64,000 bases of DNA from Streptomyces sp. NBC_00663 (GTDB taxonomy: Bacteria > Actinomycetota > Actinomycetes > Streptomycetales > Streptomycetaceae): contig NZ_CP109027.1 in the NCBI RefSeq assembly GCF_036226885.1, forward strand, positions 7,130,001-7,194,000. The letters run 5' to 3'. Every line of letters starts with the position of its first letter. Position 1 is the first letter of the stretch. Made by a program: the position numbers and the translations under genes. Below the pieces are notes generated by a model. The model did not search any database and was not told the origin of the DNA. It saw only the letters and a program-made list of their open reading frames with translations. Shown here piece after piece: positions 8,701-16,214 of this stretch.

Positions 8701-8930
8701 GTGCGGAAGCGGGGGAAGACGTCCTTGAAGACGCGGGCCTCGATGTGGTGGGCGCCGGGCATGCCGTTGGCGGTGGGCGGGCCCTCGTAGAACACCCATT
8801 CGGGGCGGCCCTCGGACTGCTCCAGGCTCTTGGCGAAAATCTTCTGCTCGCGCCAGAAGTCGAGCACGGCGTGCTCAAGGGCGGGCAGGTCGACCTGGGC
8901 GGGCACCTGGCGGTACTGCGGCGTTGTCAT
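5787..8930 (-). CDS. ileS: Isoleucyl-tRNA synthetase, IleRS2 type
   Basis: This 1047-residue class I synthetase charges tRNA-Ile. It has the GWDCHGLPVE motif, an editing insertion, a KMSK-type loop (K600-M-S-K-H604) and a C-terminal anticodon-binding region without the zinc finger of IleRS1, so it is the eukaryote-like type. The HIGH signature is altered: where HxGH is expected the protein reads G59-A-H61-H62. This GxHH swap is known from a subgroup of IleRS2 enzymes with extreme mupirocin resistance. The ATG at 8930 has GGAGG 10 nt upstream. Expression is expected to be controlled by the T-box leader that precedes it. Confidence 0.97.
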   Translation of the reverse strand: MTTPQYRQVPAQVDLPALEHAVLDFWREQKIFAKSLEQSEGRPEWVFYEGPPTANGMPGAHHIEARVFKDVFPRFRTMRGYHVARKAGWDCHGLPVELAVEKELGFSGKQDIEAYGIAEFNVRCRDSVLRHTDAFSELTTRMGYWVDLDDAYVTMDPEYIESVWWSLKEIFNKDLLVQDHRVAPWCPRCGTGLSDHELAQGYETVVDPSVYVRFPLTSGPLAGEAALLVWTTTPWTLVSNTAVAAHPDVTYVVATDGQEKLVVAEPLVGKALGEGWETTGQSFTGAEMERWTYQRPFELVEFPEPAHYVVNAEYVTTEDGTGLVHQSPAFGEDDLKVCRAYGLPVVNPVRPDGTFEADVPLVGGVFFKKADEKLTEDLHDRGLLFKHIPYEHSYPHCWRCHTALLYYAQPSWYIRTTAIKDRLLQENENTNWFPDTVKHGRYGDWLNNNIDWALSRNRYWGTPLPIWRCEDDHLTVVGSRAELTELTGTDQSNLDPHRPFIDDVTFACPKDACGKTATRVPEVIDAWYDSGSMPFAQWGYPYKNKELFESRYPAQFISEAIDQTRGWFYTLMAVGTLVFDKSSYENVVCLGHILAEDGRKMSKHLGNILQPIPLMDQHGADAVRWFMAAGGSPWAARRVGHGTIQEVVRKTLLTYWNTVAFQALYARTSNWAPSEADPAPADRPVLDRWLLSELHALTDQVTQALEAYDTQRAGKLLSAFVDDLSNWYVRRSRRRFWQGDKAALRTLHEVVETVTKLMAPLTPFITERVWQDLVVPVSPGAPESVHLATWPEADLSAIDPELSRQMVLVRRLVELGRATRAESGVKTRQPLRRALVAVTGFDTLNPELHAQITEELNVESLASLSEVGGSLVDTTAKANFRALGKRFGKRVQDVAKAVANADAAALSLALREGTASVEVDGETITLAPDEVIITETPREGWSVASDSGATVALDLEITEELRQAGLARDAIRLIQEARKNSGLDVADRIALRWTSTDPAVIAALTEHAGLLADEVLSTDFAQGEPDDTYGTAFTDEGLSLTFHLRKA

Positions 8931-9226
8931 CAGCGAGCTTCCTCCGGCGGACTTGCTGCCTTCCGTCCGGAGGGACGAGAGCCTTGTCTTTCCTTACGCC
9001 GGTGTCGGCGCGCTCCCGCGGTACCACCCTCCTTGGCTCCCCTGTGCGCCGTACGCACCGGTGAGCCCCCTCATTGGGGTCGCGATGCCGGGTCTACTGG
9101 CCCTGGGGGCTTTCTTCCGGCGGCTCCGGGGTGATCTTCGCGTCGCGCTCGCCCCCGGGCTTCCACCGTCCCCGGGTCGCTCTGGGCTGCGTACGTCGCT
9201 ACTCGTCCCCATCCACGCTTTTCGCT
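8931..9226 (-). promoter_or_regulatory. Isoleucine T-box leader of ileS
   Basis: The minus-strand leader contains the T-box consensus AGGGTGGTACCGCGGGAG (9013-9030) and, about 100 nt upstream, a GAAGATCACC specifier region with the Ile codon ATC (9133-9135). Downstream, CCTCCGG (8967-8973) can pair with CCGGAGG (8941-8947), which holds the ribosome binding site. Control is therefore most likely at translation, as known for actinobacterial ileS T-boxes, with uncharged tRNA-Ile freeing the start region. The 5' end is inferred from the promoter candidate. Confidence 0.92.
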
Positions 9227-9232
9227 CCGCCC

Positions 9233-9238
9233 AGTGTA
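9233..9238 (-). promoter_or_regulatory. Candidate -10 element for the ileS T-box transcript
   Basis: On the minus strand the hexamer TACACT (9233-9238) lies at the right distance before the T-box leader. No clear -35 is visible. Inference only. Confidence 0.35.
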
Positions 9239-9523
9239 CGGCGCCGCGCGGACAGCGGCCGACCGGTTTTTCCGGGCCCGGGGGCGCGGGCGCCGAGGGT
9301 GGCGGAGTGACCCGAATGGAGCGGTACGCGTGTTCGGATTCCGGGACGTGTGGTCCGGCGGATTACCGGGCGGGGAGCTGGGCACAACGCTTGCATGCCT
9401 GACGTGCTCTCTGCGTGAGGCGGGCGAATCGGGCGGTGCGTCCCGTTGCCGCGGGACTCAAGTCGATTTATCGTCCCAGCACGATTCGCGTGCAAGATCA
9501 CAAAATGTGAAGGGGCCGCGGCC
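9239..9523. other. Intergenic region between divergent ileS and the DksA-like gene
   Basis: These 285 bases hold no convincing gene. They must contain promoters for both directions. Near the right end a GCACG-ATTC-GCGTGC imperfect hairpin and AT-rich CACAAAATGTGAAGGGG lie before the DksA-like gene. The frame of that gene is open back to 9446, but the only good ribosome site, GAAGGGG, is placed for the ATG at 9524. Confidence 0.6.
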
Positions 9524-10426
9524 ATGGTGGCGAAGAAGACCGCCGATCAGAAGTCGGCGTCGGGCAGATCCACACATGCCTCCGGCGGTGCGGCCAAGGA
9601 CGTGGGCGGGAAGAAGGCCGTGGGGGCGGCCGCGAAAAAGCCGACGGCCAAGAAGGCCGTGAGCAAGAAGTCCGTGACCAAGAAGGCCGTGACCAAGAAG
9701 ACCGCCGCGAAGGAAGCGGCTGGGACGGCTGGGACGGCTAAGACGCCGGGAGAGAAGGCGGTGGTGAAGAAGGCGGCGGTGAGGAAAACGGCCGCCAAGA
9801 AGACCGCTGCCACGAAGAGCACCACCTCGACGACCTCGAAAAGCACGAAAAGTACCTCCACGAAGAGTGCGGCCGGCGAGAGCGCGGCCGGGAAGACGGC
9901 CAAGAAGGCGGGCGCGGCGCAGGCCGCGAAGCAGACGGGAGCCACGACGGTGGTTGCGAAGAAGACTTCTGGCACGGCCACGGCGGCGAAGACCGCCGTC
10001 CCCAAGGCACGCCTCGTCGCGGCGGAGCCGGGCGAGCTCGCGGTCCGCCCCGGAGAGGACCCCTGGACCCCGGAGGAGGTCGCGGAGGCGCGCTCCGAGC
10101 TACAGTCCGAGGCCCTGCGGCTGCGCTCCGAGATCACGACGTCCGAGGAGTCCCTCGTGGGTCTGATGCGGGACTCCGGGGACGGCGCGGGCGACGACCA
10201 AGCCGACACCGGCACCAAGAACATCACGCGCGAGCACGAGATGGCCCTCGCGGCCAACGCGCGCGAGATGCTCGAACAGACCGAGCGGGCGCTGGACCGG
10301 CTCGACGCGGGTACCTACGGTCTGTGCGAGAACTGCGGCAACCCGATCGGCAAGGCGCGGATGCAGGCGTTCCCGCGCGCGACCCTGTGCGTCGAGTGCA
10401 AGCAGAAGCAGGAACGCCGGTACTGA
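9524..10426 (+). CDS. DksA/TraR zinc-finger protein with a histone-H1-like lysine-rich tail
   Basis: The protein has two unlike parts. Residues 1 to about 165 are Lys/Ala/Thr-rich with many AKK, TKK and KKT repeats, like the tails of histone H1 or HupS, and are probably disordered and DNA-binding. Residues about 185-300 are a DksA/TraR domain: a helical hairpin, then a four-cysteine zinc finger (C268, C271, C289, C292) with the typical LDRLDAGTYGLCENCG context. DksA-family proteins bind in the RNA polymerase secondary channel. The fusion suggests a polymerase-binding factor that also holds DNA. Start ATG 9524 is chosen for its GAAGGGG site; GTG 9527 is possible. It precedes lspA by 61 nt. Confidence 0.88.
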   Translation: MVAKKTADQKSASGRSTHASGGAAKDVGGKKAVGAAAKKPTAKKAVSKKSVTKKAVTKKTAAKEAAGTAGTAKTPGEKAVVKKAAVRKTAAKKTAATKSTTSTTSKSTKSTSTKSAAGESAAGKTAKKAGAAQAAKQTGATTVVAKKTSGTATAAKTAVPKARLVAAEPGELAVRPGEDPWTPEEVAEARSELQSEALRLRSEITTSEESLVGLMRDSGDGAGDDQADTGTKNITREHEMALAANAREMLEQTERALDRLDAGTYGLCENCGNPIGKARMQAFPRATLCVECKQKQERRY

Positions 10427-10487
10427 GGGTCCGCAGGGGTGTGCCGTACCCTCGTCCTCAGTCAGGCACCTAGGTTGAGGGACTCAC

Positions 10488-11084
10488 GTGACCGAAGCGG
10501 AGCGCATGATCGGTACGCCGGACACCCCTGAGGGGGGCGGGGCCGAGCCGGAGCGGGCAGCCGGGCAGGAGGGCGTCGAGGAGCGGCCCCAGCCCAGGGG
10601 CAAGCGCCGGATCGCCGTGCTGTTCGCCGTCGCCGCCTTCGCGTACCTCCTCGACCTCGGCAGCAAGCTGCTCGTGGTGGCCAAGCTGGAGCACCACGAC
10701 TCGATCGAGATCATCGGGGACTGGCTGAAGTTCGAGGCGATCCGCAACGCGGGCGCCGCCTTCGGTTTCGGCGAGGCCTTCACCGTGATCTTCACGGTGA
10801 TCGCGGCGGCCGTGATCGTGGTCATCGCCCGCCTCGCCCGCAAGCTCTACAGCCTGCCCTGGGCGATCGCGCTCGGCCTGCTCCTCGGCGGTGCGCTCGG
10901 CAACCTCACCGACCGGATCTTCCGCTCGCCCGGCGTCTTCGAGGGCGCGGTCGTCGACTTCATCGCGCCGAAGCACTTCGCGGTGTTCAACCTGGCCGAC
11001 TCGGCGATCGTGTGCGGCGGCATCCTGATCGTGCTGCTGTCCTTCAAGGGCCTCGACCCGGACGGGACCGTCCACAAGGACTGA
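10488..11084 (+). CDS. lspA: Lipoprotein signal peptidase (signal peptidase II)
   Basis: LspA cleaves the signal peptide from diacylglyceryl-modified prolipoproteins in the membrane. The 198-residue protein has an N-terminal cytoplasmic extension of about 38 residues rich in Glu/Gly/Pro, then four membrane segments. The two catalytic aspartates are D142 in GNLTDR and D171 in NLADSA, and the RNAGAAFG motif is also present. Start is GTG 10488. A TAGGTT hexamer at 10471-10476 could be its -10 element. The preceding enzyme of the pathway, Lgt, is also in this window. Confidence 0.96.
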   Translation: MTEAERMIGTPDTPEGGGAEPERAAGQEGVEERPQPRGKRRIAVLFAVAAFAYLLDLGSKLLVVAKLEHHDSIEIIGDWLKFEAIRNAGAAFGFGEAFTVIFTVIAAAVIVVIARLARKLYSLPWAIALGLLLGGALGNLTDRIFRSPGVFEGAVVDFIAPKHFAVFNLADSAIVCGGILIVLLSFKGLDPDGTVHKD

Positions 11085-11130
11085 GGCCCGTTATCCACAG
11101 GCGCCGGTCGGGGCTGTCGGTGCGGTCCTG

Positions 11131-11136
11131 CATACT
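11131..11136 (+). promoter_or_regulatory. Leaderless-type -10 element of the RluD-like gene
   Basis: CATACT lies exactly 6 nt before the GTG at 11143, so transcription would start at or next to the start codon. No Shine-Dalgarno sequence is present. Confidence 0.55.
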
Positions 11137-11142
11137 CGACGG

Positions 11143-12087
11143 GTGAGCACGCTTCCCGAGATCCGAACCCTGCCCGTGCCGGACGGCCTGGAGGGCGAGC
11201 GCGTCGACGCCGCCATCTCCCGGATGTTCGGCTTCTCCCGCACCAAGGCGGCCGAGCTGGCGGCGGCGGGCAAGGTCCAGGTCGACGGGTCCGTGGTCGG
11301 CAAGTCCGAGCGCGTGCACGGCGGCGCCTGGCTGGAGGTCGAGATGCCCGGCGCGCCCGCGCCCGTGCAGATCGTCGCCGAGCCGGTCGAGGGCATGGAG
11401 ATCATCCATGACGACGACGACGTGGTGGTCATCGTCAAGCCCGTCGGAGTCGCCGCCCATCCGTCGCCCGGCTGGACCGGACCGACCGTCATCGGCGGCC
11501 TCGCCGCCGCCGGGTACCGCATCTCGACCTCCGGCGCCGCCGAGCGCCAGGGCATCGTGCACCGCCTCGACGTCGGCACCTCAGGGCTGATGGTGGTCGC
11601 CAAGTCCGAGCGCGCGTACACCTCGCTCAAGCGCCAGTTCAAGGAGCGCACGGTCGACAAGCGCTACCACACCCTCGTCCAGGGCCACCCGGACCCGACG
11701 AGCGGCACCATCGACGCCCCCATCGGCCGCCACCCGAACCACGACTACAAGTGGGCGGTCACCGCGGACGGCAAGGCGTCGGTCACCCACTACGACCTCA
11801 TCGAGGCGTTCCGCGCGGCCTCCCTGCTCGACGTGAAACTGGAGACGGGCCGCACCCACCAGATCCGCGTCCACATGGCCGCCCACCGCCACCCCTGCGT
11901 CGGCGACCTCACCTACGGCGCCGACCCGACCCTCGCCAAGCGGCTGCGCCTGACCCGGCAGTGGCTGCACGCGGTCCGCCTGGGCTTCGAGCACCCCGGG
12001 GACGGACAGTGGGCCGAGTTCGCCAGCGACTACCCGGAGGACCTCCAGCAGGCCCTCGACCAGGTCCGCGAGGAGACGTACGCGTGA
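11143..12087 (+). CDS. rluD: RluA/RluD family 23S rRNA pseudouridine synthase
   Basis: The 314-residue protein has an S4 RNA-binding domain (about residues 14-75; FSRTKAAELAAAGKVQVDG) followed by a pseudouridine synthase domain. Asp143 in HRLDVGTSGL is the catalytic residue. The later RTHQIRVHMA motif is also typical. By family it modifies uridines in the 23S rRNA helix 69 region. The GTG start gives a normal S4 domain and is supported by the leaderless-type -10 element. Neighbour lspA followed by rluD is a widespread arrangement. Its stop overlaps the next start. Confidence 0.94.
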   Translation: MSTLPEIRTLPVPDGLEGERVDAAISRMFGFSRTKAAELAAAGKVQVDGSVVGKSERVHGGAWLEVEMPGAPAPVQIVAEPVEGMEIIHDDDDVVVIVKPVGVAAHPSPGWTGPTVIGGLAAAGYRISTSGAAERQGIVHRLDVGTSGLMVVAKSERAYTSLKRQFKERTVDKRYHTLVQGHPDPTSGTIDAPIGRHPNHDYKWAVTADGKASVTHYDLIEAFRAASLLDVKLETGRTHQIRVHMAAHRHPCVGDLTYGADPTLAKRLRLTRQWLHAVRLGFEHPGDGQWAEFASDYPEDLQQALDQVREETYA

Positions 12088-12554
12088 GCCTGCCGTCGTA
12101 CACCGTGCGGGTCGCCGAGGACCCCGCCGACCGGGAGATGTGCTTCGCCGTGCGCAAGCAGGTCTTCGTCGTCGAGCAGGGCGTTCCGGAGGATCTGGAG
12201 TACGACGCGTACGACGCCGTGGCGGTGCATGTGCTGGCCGTGCGGGACGACGGGGTGGCGCTGGGCACCGGGCGGCTGCTCCACGGCTCCCAGGCCGCCG
12301 AGAAGGTCGGCGGTGATCTCACCCTGGGGTCGCTGGGGCGGCTCGCGGTCGCCGAGGAGGCGCGCGGTCTCGGCGTCGGCGTGGCGCTCGTACGGGCCAT
12401 CGAGGACGCGGCACGCGCGCGGGGGCTCGCGGCGGTGGATCTGCACGCGCAGACGCACGCGCTGGGGTTCTACGAGCGGCTCGGGTACGAGGCGTACGGG
12501 CCGGAGTACCTGGAGGCGGGGATTGCGCACCAGGGGATGCGGCGCGCGCTGTAA
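12084..12554 (+). CDS. GNAT family N-acetyltransferase
   Basis: A 156-residue acetyltransferase translated from a GTG that overlaps the upstream stop (GTGA). The frame runs open further upstream but only as a shadow of the pseudouridine synthase gene. Motif A for acetyl-CoA binding is seen as LGRLAVAEEARGLGVG, with the R-G-L-G-V-G loop. The end, THALGFYERLGYEAYG, is motif B. The N-terminal REMCFAVRKQVFVVEQGVPE resembles the ElaA-like subgroup. The substrate cannot be predicted. The overlap suggests coupled translation with the rRNA enzyme. Confidence 0.88.
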   Translation: MSLPSYTVRVAEDPADREMCFAVRKQVFVVEQGVPEDLEYDAYDAVAVHVLAVRDDGVALGTGRLLHGSQAAEKVGGDLTLGSLGRLAVAEEARGLGVGVALVRAIEDAARARGLAAVDLHAQTHALGFYERLGYEAYGPEYLEAGIAHQGMRRAL

Positions 12555-12627
12555 CTGATCGGCGTGGCCGTCATGGCAGGCTGGATGACTGGAGATTCCT
12601 GCTCGTCCGACCCGCCGGAGCCTGACC

Positions 12628-14214
12628 GTGGATCAGTTGGCCCTGCTGTTCATGCTGTTGCTCGGGGCCGTGGTGAGTGTCCCGGTGGGGGACCGGTTCA
12701 AATTGCCGGCGCCGGTGCTCATGACGCTTCTCGGCATCGTGCTCGCGCTGCTCGACTTCGTGCCCAACGTCGATGTCGCGCCCGACCTCATCCTGCCCCT
12801 CCTGCTGCCGCCGCTGCTCTACGCGGCCGTACGCCGCACCTCCTGGCGGCAGTTCGCGGCCAACGTACGGCCGATCCTGCTGCTGGCCGTGGCGCTGGTG
12901 TTCGTCACCACTCTGTGCGTGGCCCTCGTCGCCCACGCGATCGTGCCGGGGCTGCCGCTCGCCGCCGCCGTGGCGCTCGGCGCGCTGGTCGCGCCGCCCG
13001 ACCCGGTCGCGGCGACCGCCGTCGCCGGGCAACTGGGGCTGCCGCGGCGGCTGGTGTCGATCCTGGAGGGCGAGGGGCTCTTCAACGACGTGACGGCGAT
13101 CGTGCTGTACCACGTGGCGATCGCCGCGGCCGTCAGCGGTTCCTTCCACGCCGGGGAGGCCGCGCTCGAACTGGTGCTGTCCGCGGTCGTCGCCCTCGTC
13201 GTGGGGGTGGTCCTCGGCTGGTGCGCCAACAAGCTGATGGACCTGCTCGGCGACGCGACCCTCCAGATCGGGCTCACGCTCCTCGTGCCGTACGCCTCCT
13301 ATGTCCTGGCCGAGGAACTGCACGGCTCCGGAGTGCTCGCGGTGCTCACCACCGCGCTGTTCCTCGCCGAGTACGCCACCGACCCCGACGACGTGGCCAC
13401 CCGGCTGGCCGGGCACACCTTCTGGGACATCGTCGACACGCTCGTCACCGGCGTCGCCTTCGGGCTGATCGGCCTCGAACTGCACAACGCCATCCGGACC
13501 GCGTCCGGGCGGTGGGGCGAGATGCTCGGCTGGGCCGCCGCGATCGTCGCGGTCGTCGTCCTCGTACGCCTGCTGTGGCTGATGCCCGCGACCTGGGTCG
13601 CCAAGCGGCTGCACGCGAAGCAGGACTACGACGAGGAGATCCCGATGACCTGGCGGGAGACGGTCGTCATGTGGTGGTCGGGGATGCGGGGCGTGGCGTC
13701 CGTGGCGTTGGCGCTGGCGATCCCGCTGAAGACCGACGAGGGGGGCGCCTTTCCCGACCGGGACGAGATCGTGTTCATCGCGTTCGGCGTCATCATGGCG
13801 ACCCTGGTGCTCCAGGGGCTGACCCTGCCGTGGCTGGTGGAGCGGCTCGGGGTGGAGGCCGACACCGAGCGGGAGAAGGAGTTCGAGAAGAACCTCGCCA
13901 TCCGGGCCGCCAAGGCCGCCAAGCGGCGGCTGAGGGAGATCGAGGAGGTCGAGGAGCTGCCGGAGGAGCTGTCCGAGCAGATGCTGCGGCGGGCCTTCGA
14001 CATCGGCGTGCGGATCAGTCCCGACATGGGGGACGAGGAGCGGCGCGAGGCGCATCAGCAGCGGGCGAAGCGGTTGAAGCGGGTGCGGCGGATCCAGGGC
14101 GAGATGATGAGCGCGGCGCGGCACGAGGTGATGGCGGCGCGCAGTGAGCCGGGGGCGGATCCTGAGGTGGTGGATCGGGTGCTTCGGCATCTGGACGTGC
14201 GTAGCCTGCGGTGA
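12628..14214 (+). CDS. Monovalent cation/proton antiporter, CPA1 family
   Basis: The 528-residue protein is an Na+/H+ exchanger-type membrane carrier with about 12 hydrophobic segments up to residue 410. Family motifs are visible: LLPPLLYAAV, the ion-site motif VAPPDPVAATAV and LEGEGLFNDVTAIVLY, and later WWSGMRGVASVALALAIP. About 110 charged, helical residues form a cytoplasmic C-terminal tail, rich in Glu, Lys and Arg, that may regulate transport. GGAG at 12617-12620 sets the GTG start. It probably exports Na+ or K+ in exchange for protons. Confidence 0.92.
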   Translation: MDQLALLFMLLLGAVVSVPVGDRFKLPAPVLMTLLGIVLALLDFVPNVDVAPDLILPLLLPPLLYAAVRRTSWRQFAANVRPILLLAVALVFVTTLCVALVAHAIVPGLPLAAAVALGALVAPPDPVAATAVAGQLGLPRRLVSILEGEGLFNDVTAIVLYHVAIAAAVSGSFHAGEAALELVLSAVVALVVGVVLGWCANKLMDLLGDATLQIGLTLLVPYASYVLAEELHGSGVLAVLTTALFLAEYATDPDDVATRLAGHTFWDIVDTLVTGVAFGLIGLELHNAIRTASGRWGEMLGWAAAIVAVVVLVRLLWLMPATWVAKRLHAKQDYDEEIPMTWRETVVMWWSGMRGVASVALALAIPLKTDEGGAFPDRDEIVFIAFGVIMATLVLQGLTLPWLVERLGVEADTEREKEFEKNLAIRAAKAAKRRLREIEEVEELPEELSEQMLRRAFDIGVRISPDMGDEERREAHQQRAKRLKRVRRIQGEMMSAARHEVMAARSEPGADPEVVDRVLRHLDVRSLR

Positions 14215-14311
14215 TCTTGGGTGTTCTCCCGCCCGCGCACCGCCTGTTTCCAGTTCGTGAAAGGGTTCCGTTTCCCGTGGGGGACCATCGCCGTCGGAGG
14301 CTTTCCGCTCG

Positions 14312-14317
14312 TACCCT
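14312..14317 (+). promoter_or_regulatory. Leaderless-type -10 element of the SDR gene
   Basis: TACCCT ends 6 nt before the ATG at 14324, and no ribosome binding site lies between. The spacing matches the other leaderless-type promoters of this window. Confidence 0.45.
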
Positions 14318-14323
14318 CGGATC

Positions 14324-15064
14324 ATGGCTCGCAATGTCGTAATCAGTGGTGGCGGTACGGGAATCGGGCTCGCTGCGGCCCGTGTCTTCGCGGCGGACGG
14401 GGACCGGGTGCTGTTGCTCGGGCGGCGGAAGGCGGTGCTGGAGGAGGCCGGGGTGCCCGGGGCGCTGACGTATGCCGCCGATCTCAGTGACACGGGGGAT
14501 GTGCGCGGGGTCGCCGAGTTCGTCGGGCGGGAGCTCGGGGCCGTGGATGTCCTGGTCCACAGTGCCGGTGGGAACGGGCAGTTGGAACCCGCTGCCCCCG
14601 GGGGCGATCCGCTGGACGCCGCCGCGCACCACTGGACCGTCAACTTCCGGCTCAATCTGCTGACCGCGGCGCTGCTCACCGAGGCCCTCAGGGACCGGCT
14701 CGCCTCGCCGGGCGGGCGGGTGCTGTTCGTCAGCTCCATCGCCGCCTACCGGGGGTCCGGGAGCGGGGCGTACGGGGCCGCCAAGGCGGGTCTGCATCCC
14801 TACGCCCATGATCTGGCCCGGGATCTCGGGCCGCGCGGGATCACCGTGAACGTCGTCGCGCCCGGCTATGTCGAGGACACCGAGTTCTTCGGCGGCGCCA
14901 TCGACCCCGCCCGGCGGGAGCGGCTGATCAATGACACCGCCACCGGGCGCCCCGGCACCCCCGGGGACATCGCCGAGACGCTGCACTGGCTGGCCTCGCC
15001 CGGCGCTGGGCACGTCACTTCGCAGATCGTGCAGGTCAACGGGGGCGCCGAGCGAGGCAATTGA
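14324..15064 (+). CDS. Short-chain dehydrogenase/reductase
   Basis: A 246-residue classical SDR. The cofactor motif is GGGTGIG at residues 9-15, followed by an RR-containing loop (LLGRRKA) that suggests NADP(H). The structural NAG motif reads HSAGG. The catalytic residues are Ser137 or Ser138, Tyr150 and Lys154 in YGAAK. Such proteins often act as 3-oxoacyl reductases or sugar/alcohol dehydrogenases, and the substrate is not evident here. It ends 5 nt from the convergent MscS-type gene. Confidence 0.9.
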   Translation: MARNVVISGGGTGIGLAAARVFAADGDRVLLLGRRKAVLEEAGVPGALTYAADLSDTGDVRGVAEFVGRELGAVDVLVHSAGGNGQLEPAAPGGDPLDAAAHHWTVNFRLNLLTAALLTEALRDRLASPGGRVLFVSSIAAYRGSGSGAYGAAKAGLHPYAHDLARDLGPRGITVNVVAPGYVEDTEFFGGAIDPARRERLINDTATGRPGTPGDIAETLHWLASPGAGHVTSQIVQVNGGAERGN

Positions 15065-15068
15065 CGGT

Positions 15069-16184
15069 TCAGCGGCTCTGCCTCGGCGGCTCGTGCGCCC
15101 TGCGGGGCACGCCGTCCGGGGAGGCGGACGGGCGGGAGCCGTTGAAGCCCGGGGGCAGGGCCGAGTCGGCCGTGTTGACGCGGGGCAGGGCGTAGGGGTG
15201 GCGTTGGGTCAGCCAGCGGATCATCTGCTCGCGGACCGTGACCCGCACCTTCCAGATGTCGTCGGCGTCCTTGGCGGTCACCAGGGCCCGCACCTGCATG
15301 GTGTTGGGCGTCGAGTCCGTGACCGTCAGATCACAGGCGCGGCCGTCCCACGCCGGGCACTCGCGGAGGATGTCGCGGAGTTTCTCGCGCATCGCCTCCA
15401 TCGGCGCCGAGTGGTCCAGATGCCAGTAGACGATGCCGGTCATCTGGGCCCCGCCGCGCGACCAGTTCTCGAACGGCTTCGAGGTGAAGTACGACACGGG
15501 CATGGTGATCCGGCGCTCGTCCCAGGTCCGGACCGTCAGGAAGGTCAGCGTGATCTCCTCGACCGTGCCCCACTCGCCGTCCACCACGACCGTGTCCCCC
15601 AGGCGGACCATGTCGCCGAACGCGATCTGGAACCCGGCGAACATGTTGCTCAGCGTGGACTGCGCCGCGACACCGGCGACGATGCCGAGGATGCCGGCCG
15701 AGGCCAGCAGCGAGGCACCGGCCGCGCGCATCGCCGGGAACGTCAGCAGCATCGCGGCGACGGCCACGACGGCGACGATCGCGGTGACCACCCGTGTGAT
15801 GAGGGTCACCTGGGTACGGACGCGACGGACCCGGGCGGGGTCGCGCTGGGCGCGGGAGTAGCGCGTGTACGTCGTCTCGACGACCGCGGCCGCGATCCGG
15901 ACCATCAGCCACGCCGTCGCCCCGATGAGGACCAGCGTCAGTGTCCGGCCGATACCGACCCGGTGCTCCATCAGCACCCGTGCCTCGTCGTAGGACCCTC
16001 TGAGCAGGGCCGCGAAGATGACGAGCTGGTAGGGGATGCGGCCGCGGCGCAGCAGACCCCACAGCGGGGTCTCGCTCTGCCCTTGGTCGGCCTTGCGCAT
16101 CAGCAGATCGGTCGCCCAGCCGATGAGAAGCGTGAGCACGACCGAGCCGCCGACGACGATCAGCGGGCGCAGTACGTTCTCCAT
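15069..16184 (-). CDS. Mechanosensitive ion channel, MscS family
   Basis: The 371-residue protein has an N-terminal set of about four membrane segments, then a pore-lining Gly/Ala-rich helix, then the MscS beta domain with the signature LGDTVVVDGEWGTVEEITL. A cytoplasmic alpha/beta domain follows and the protein ends in a Pro/Arg-rich tail. MscS channels open on membrane tension to release solutes during osmotic downshock. The ATG at 16184 is chosen because it begins directly with a hydrophobic segment (MENVLRPLIVVGGSVVL); the longer open frame reads through the divergent hydrolase gene. It is divergent from that gene with only 30 nt between. Confidence 0.92.
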   Translation of the reverse strand: MENVLRPLIVVGGSVVLTLLIGWATDLLMRKADQGQSETPLWGLLRRGRIPYQLVIFAALLRGSYDEARVLMEHRVGIGRTLTLVLIGATAWLMVRIAAAVVETTYTRYSRAQRDPARVRRVRTQVTLITRVVTAIVAVVAVAAMLLTFPAMRAAGASLLASAGILGIVAGVAAQSTLSNMFAGFQIAFGDMVRLGDTVVVDGEWGTVEEITLTFLTVRTWDERRITMPVSYFTSKPFENWSRGGAQMTGIVYWHLDHSAPMEAMREKLRDILRECPAWDGRACDLTVTDSTPNTMQVRALVTAKDADDIWKVRVTVREQMIRWLTQRHPYALPRVNTADSALPPGFNGSRPSASPDGVPRRAHEPPRQSR

Positions 16185-16201
16185 GTGTCCGACCGTACTG
16201 G

Positions 16202-16207
16202 CACGAT
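16202..16207 (+). promoter_or_regulatory. Leaderless-type -10 element of the hydrolase gene
   Basis: CACGAT ends 7 nt before the ATG at 16215. The space to the divergent MscS start is too small for a normal leader, which supports leaderless transcription. Confidence 0.5.
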
Positions 16208-16214
16208 GGGCCTC

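Noticed and set aside
5718..9134. Very long plus-strand open frame opposite ileS
   Set aside because: It is the codon-bias shadow of ileS: no ribosome site, Arg/Gly/Val-rich unlike any family, and the minus strand encodes all IleRS motifs.
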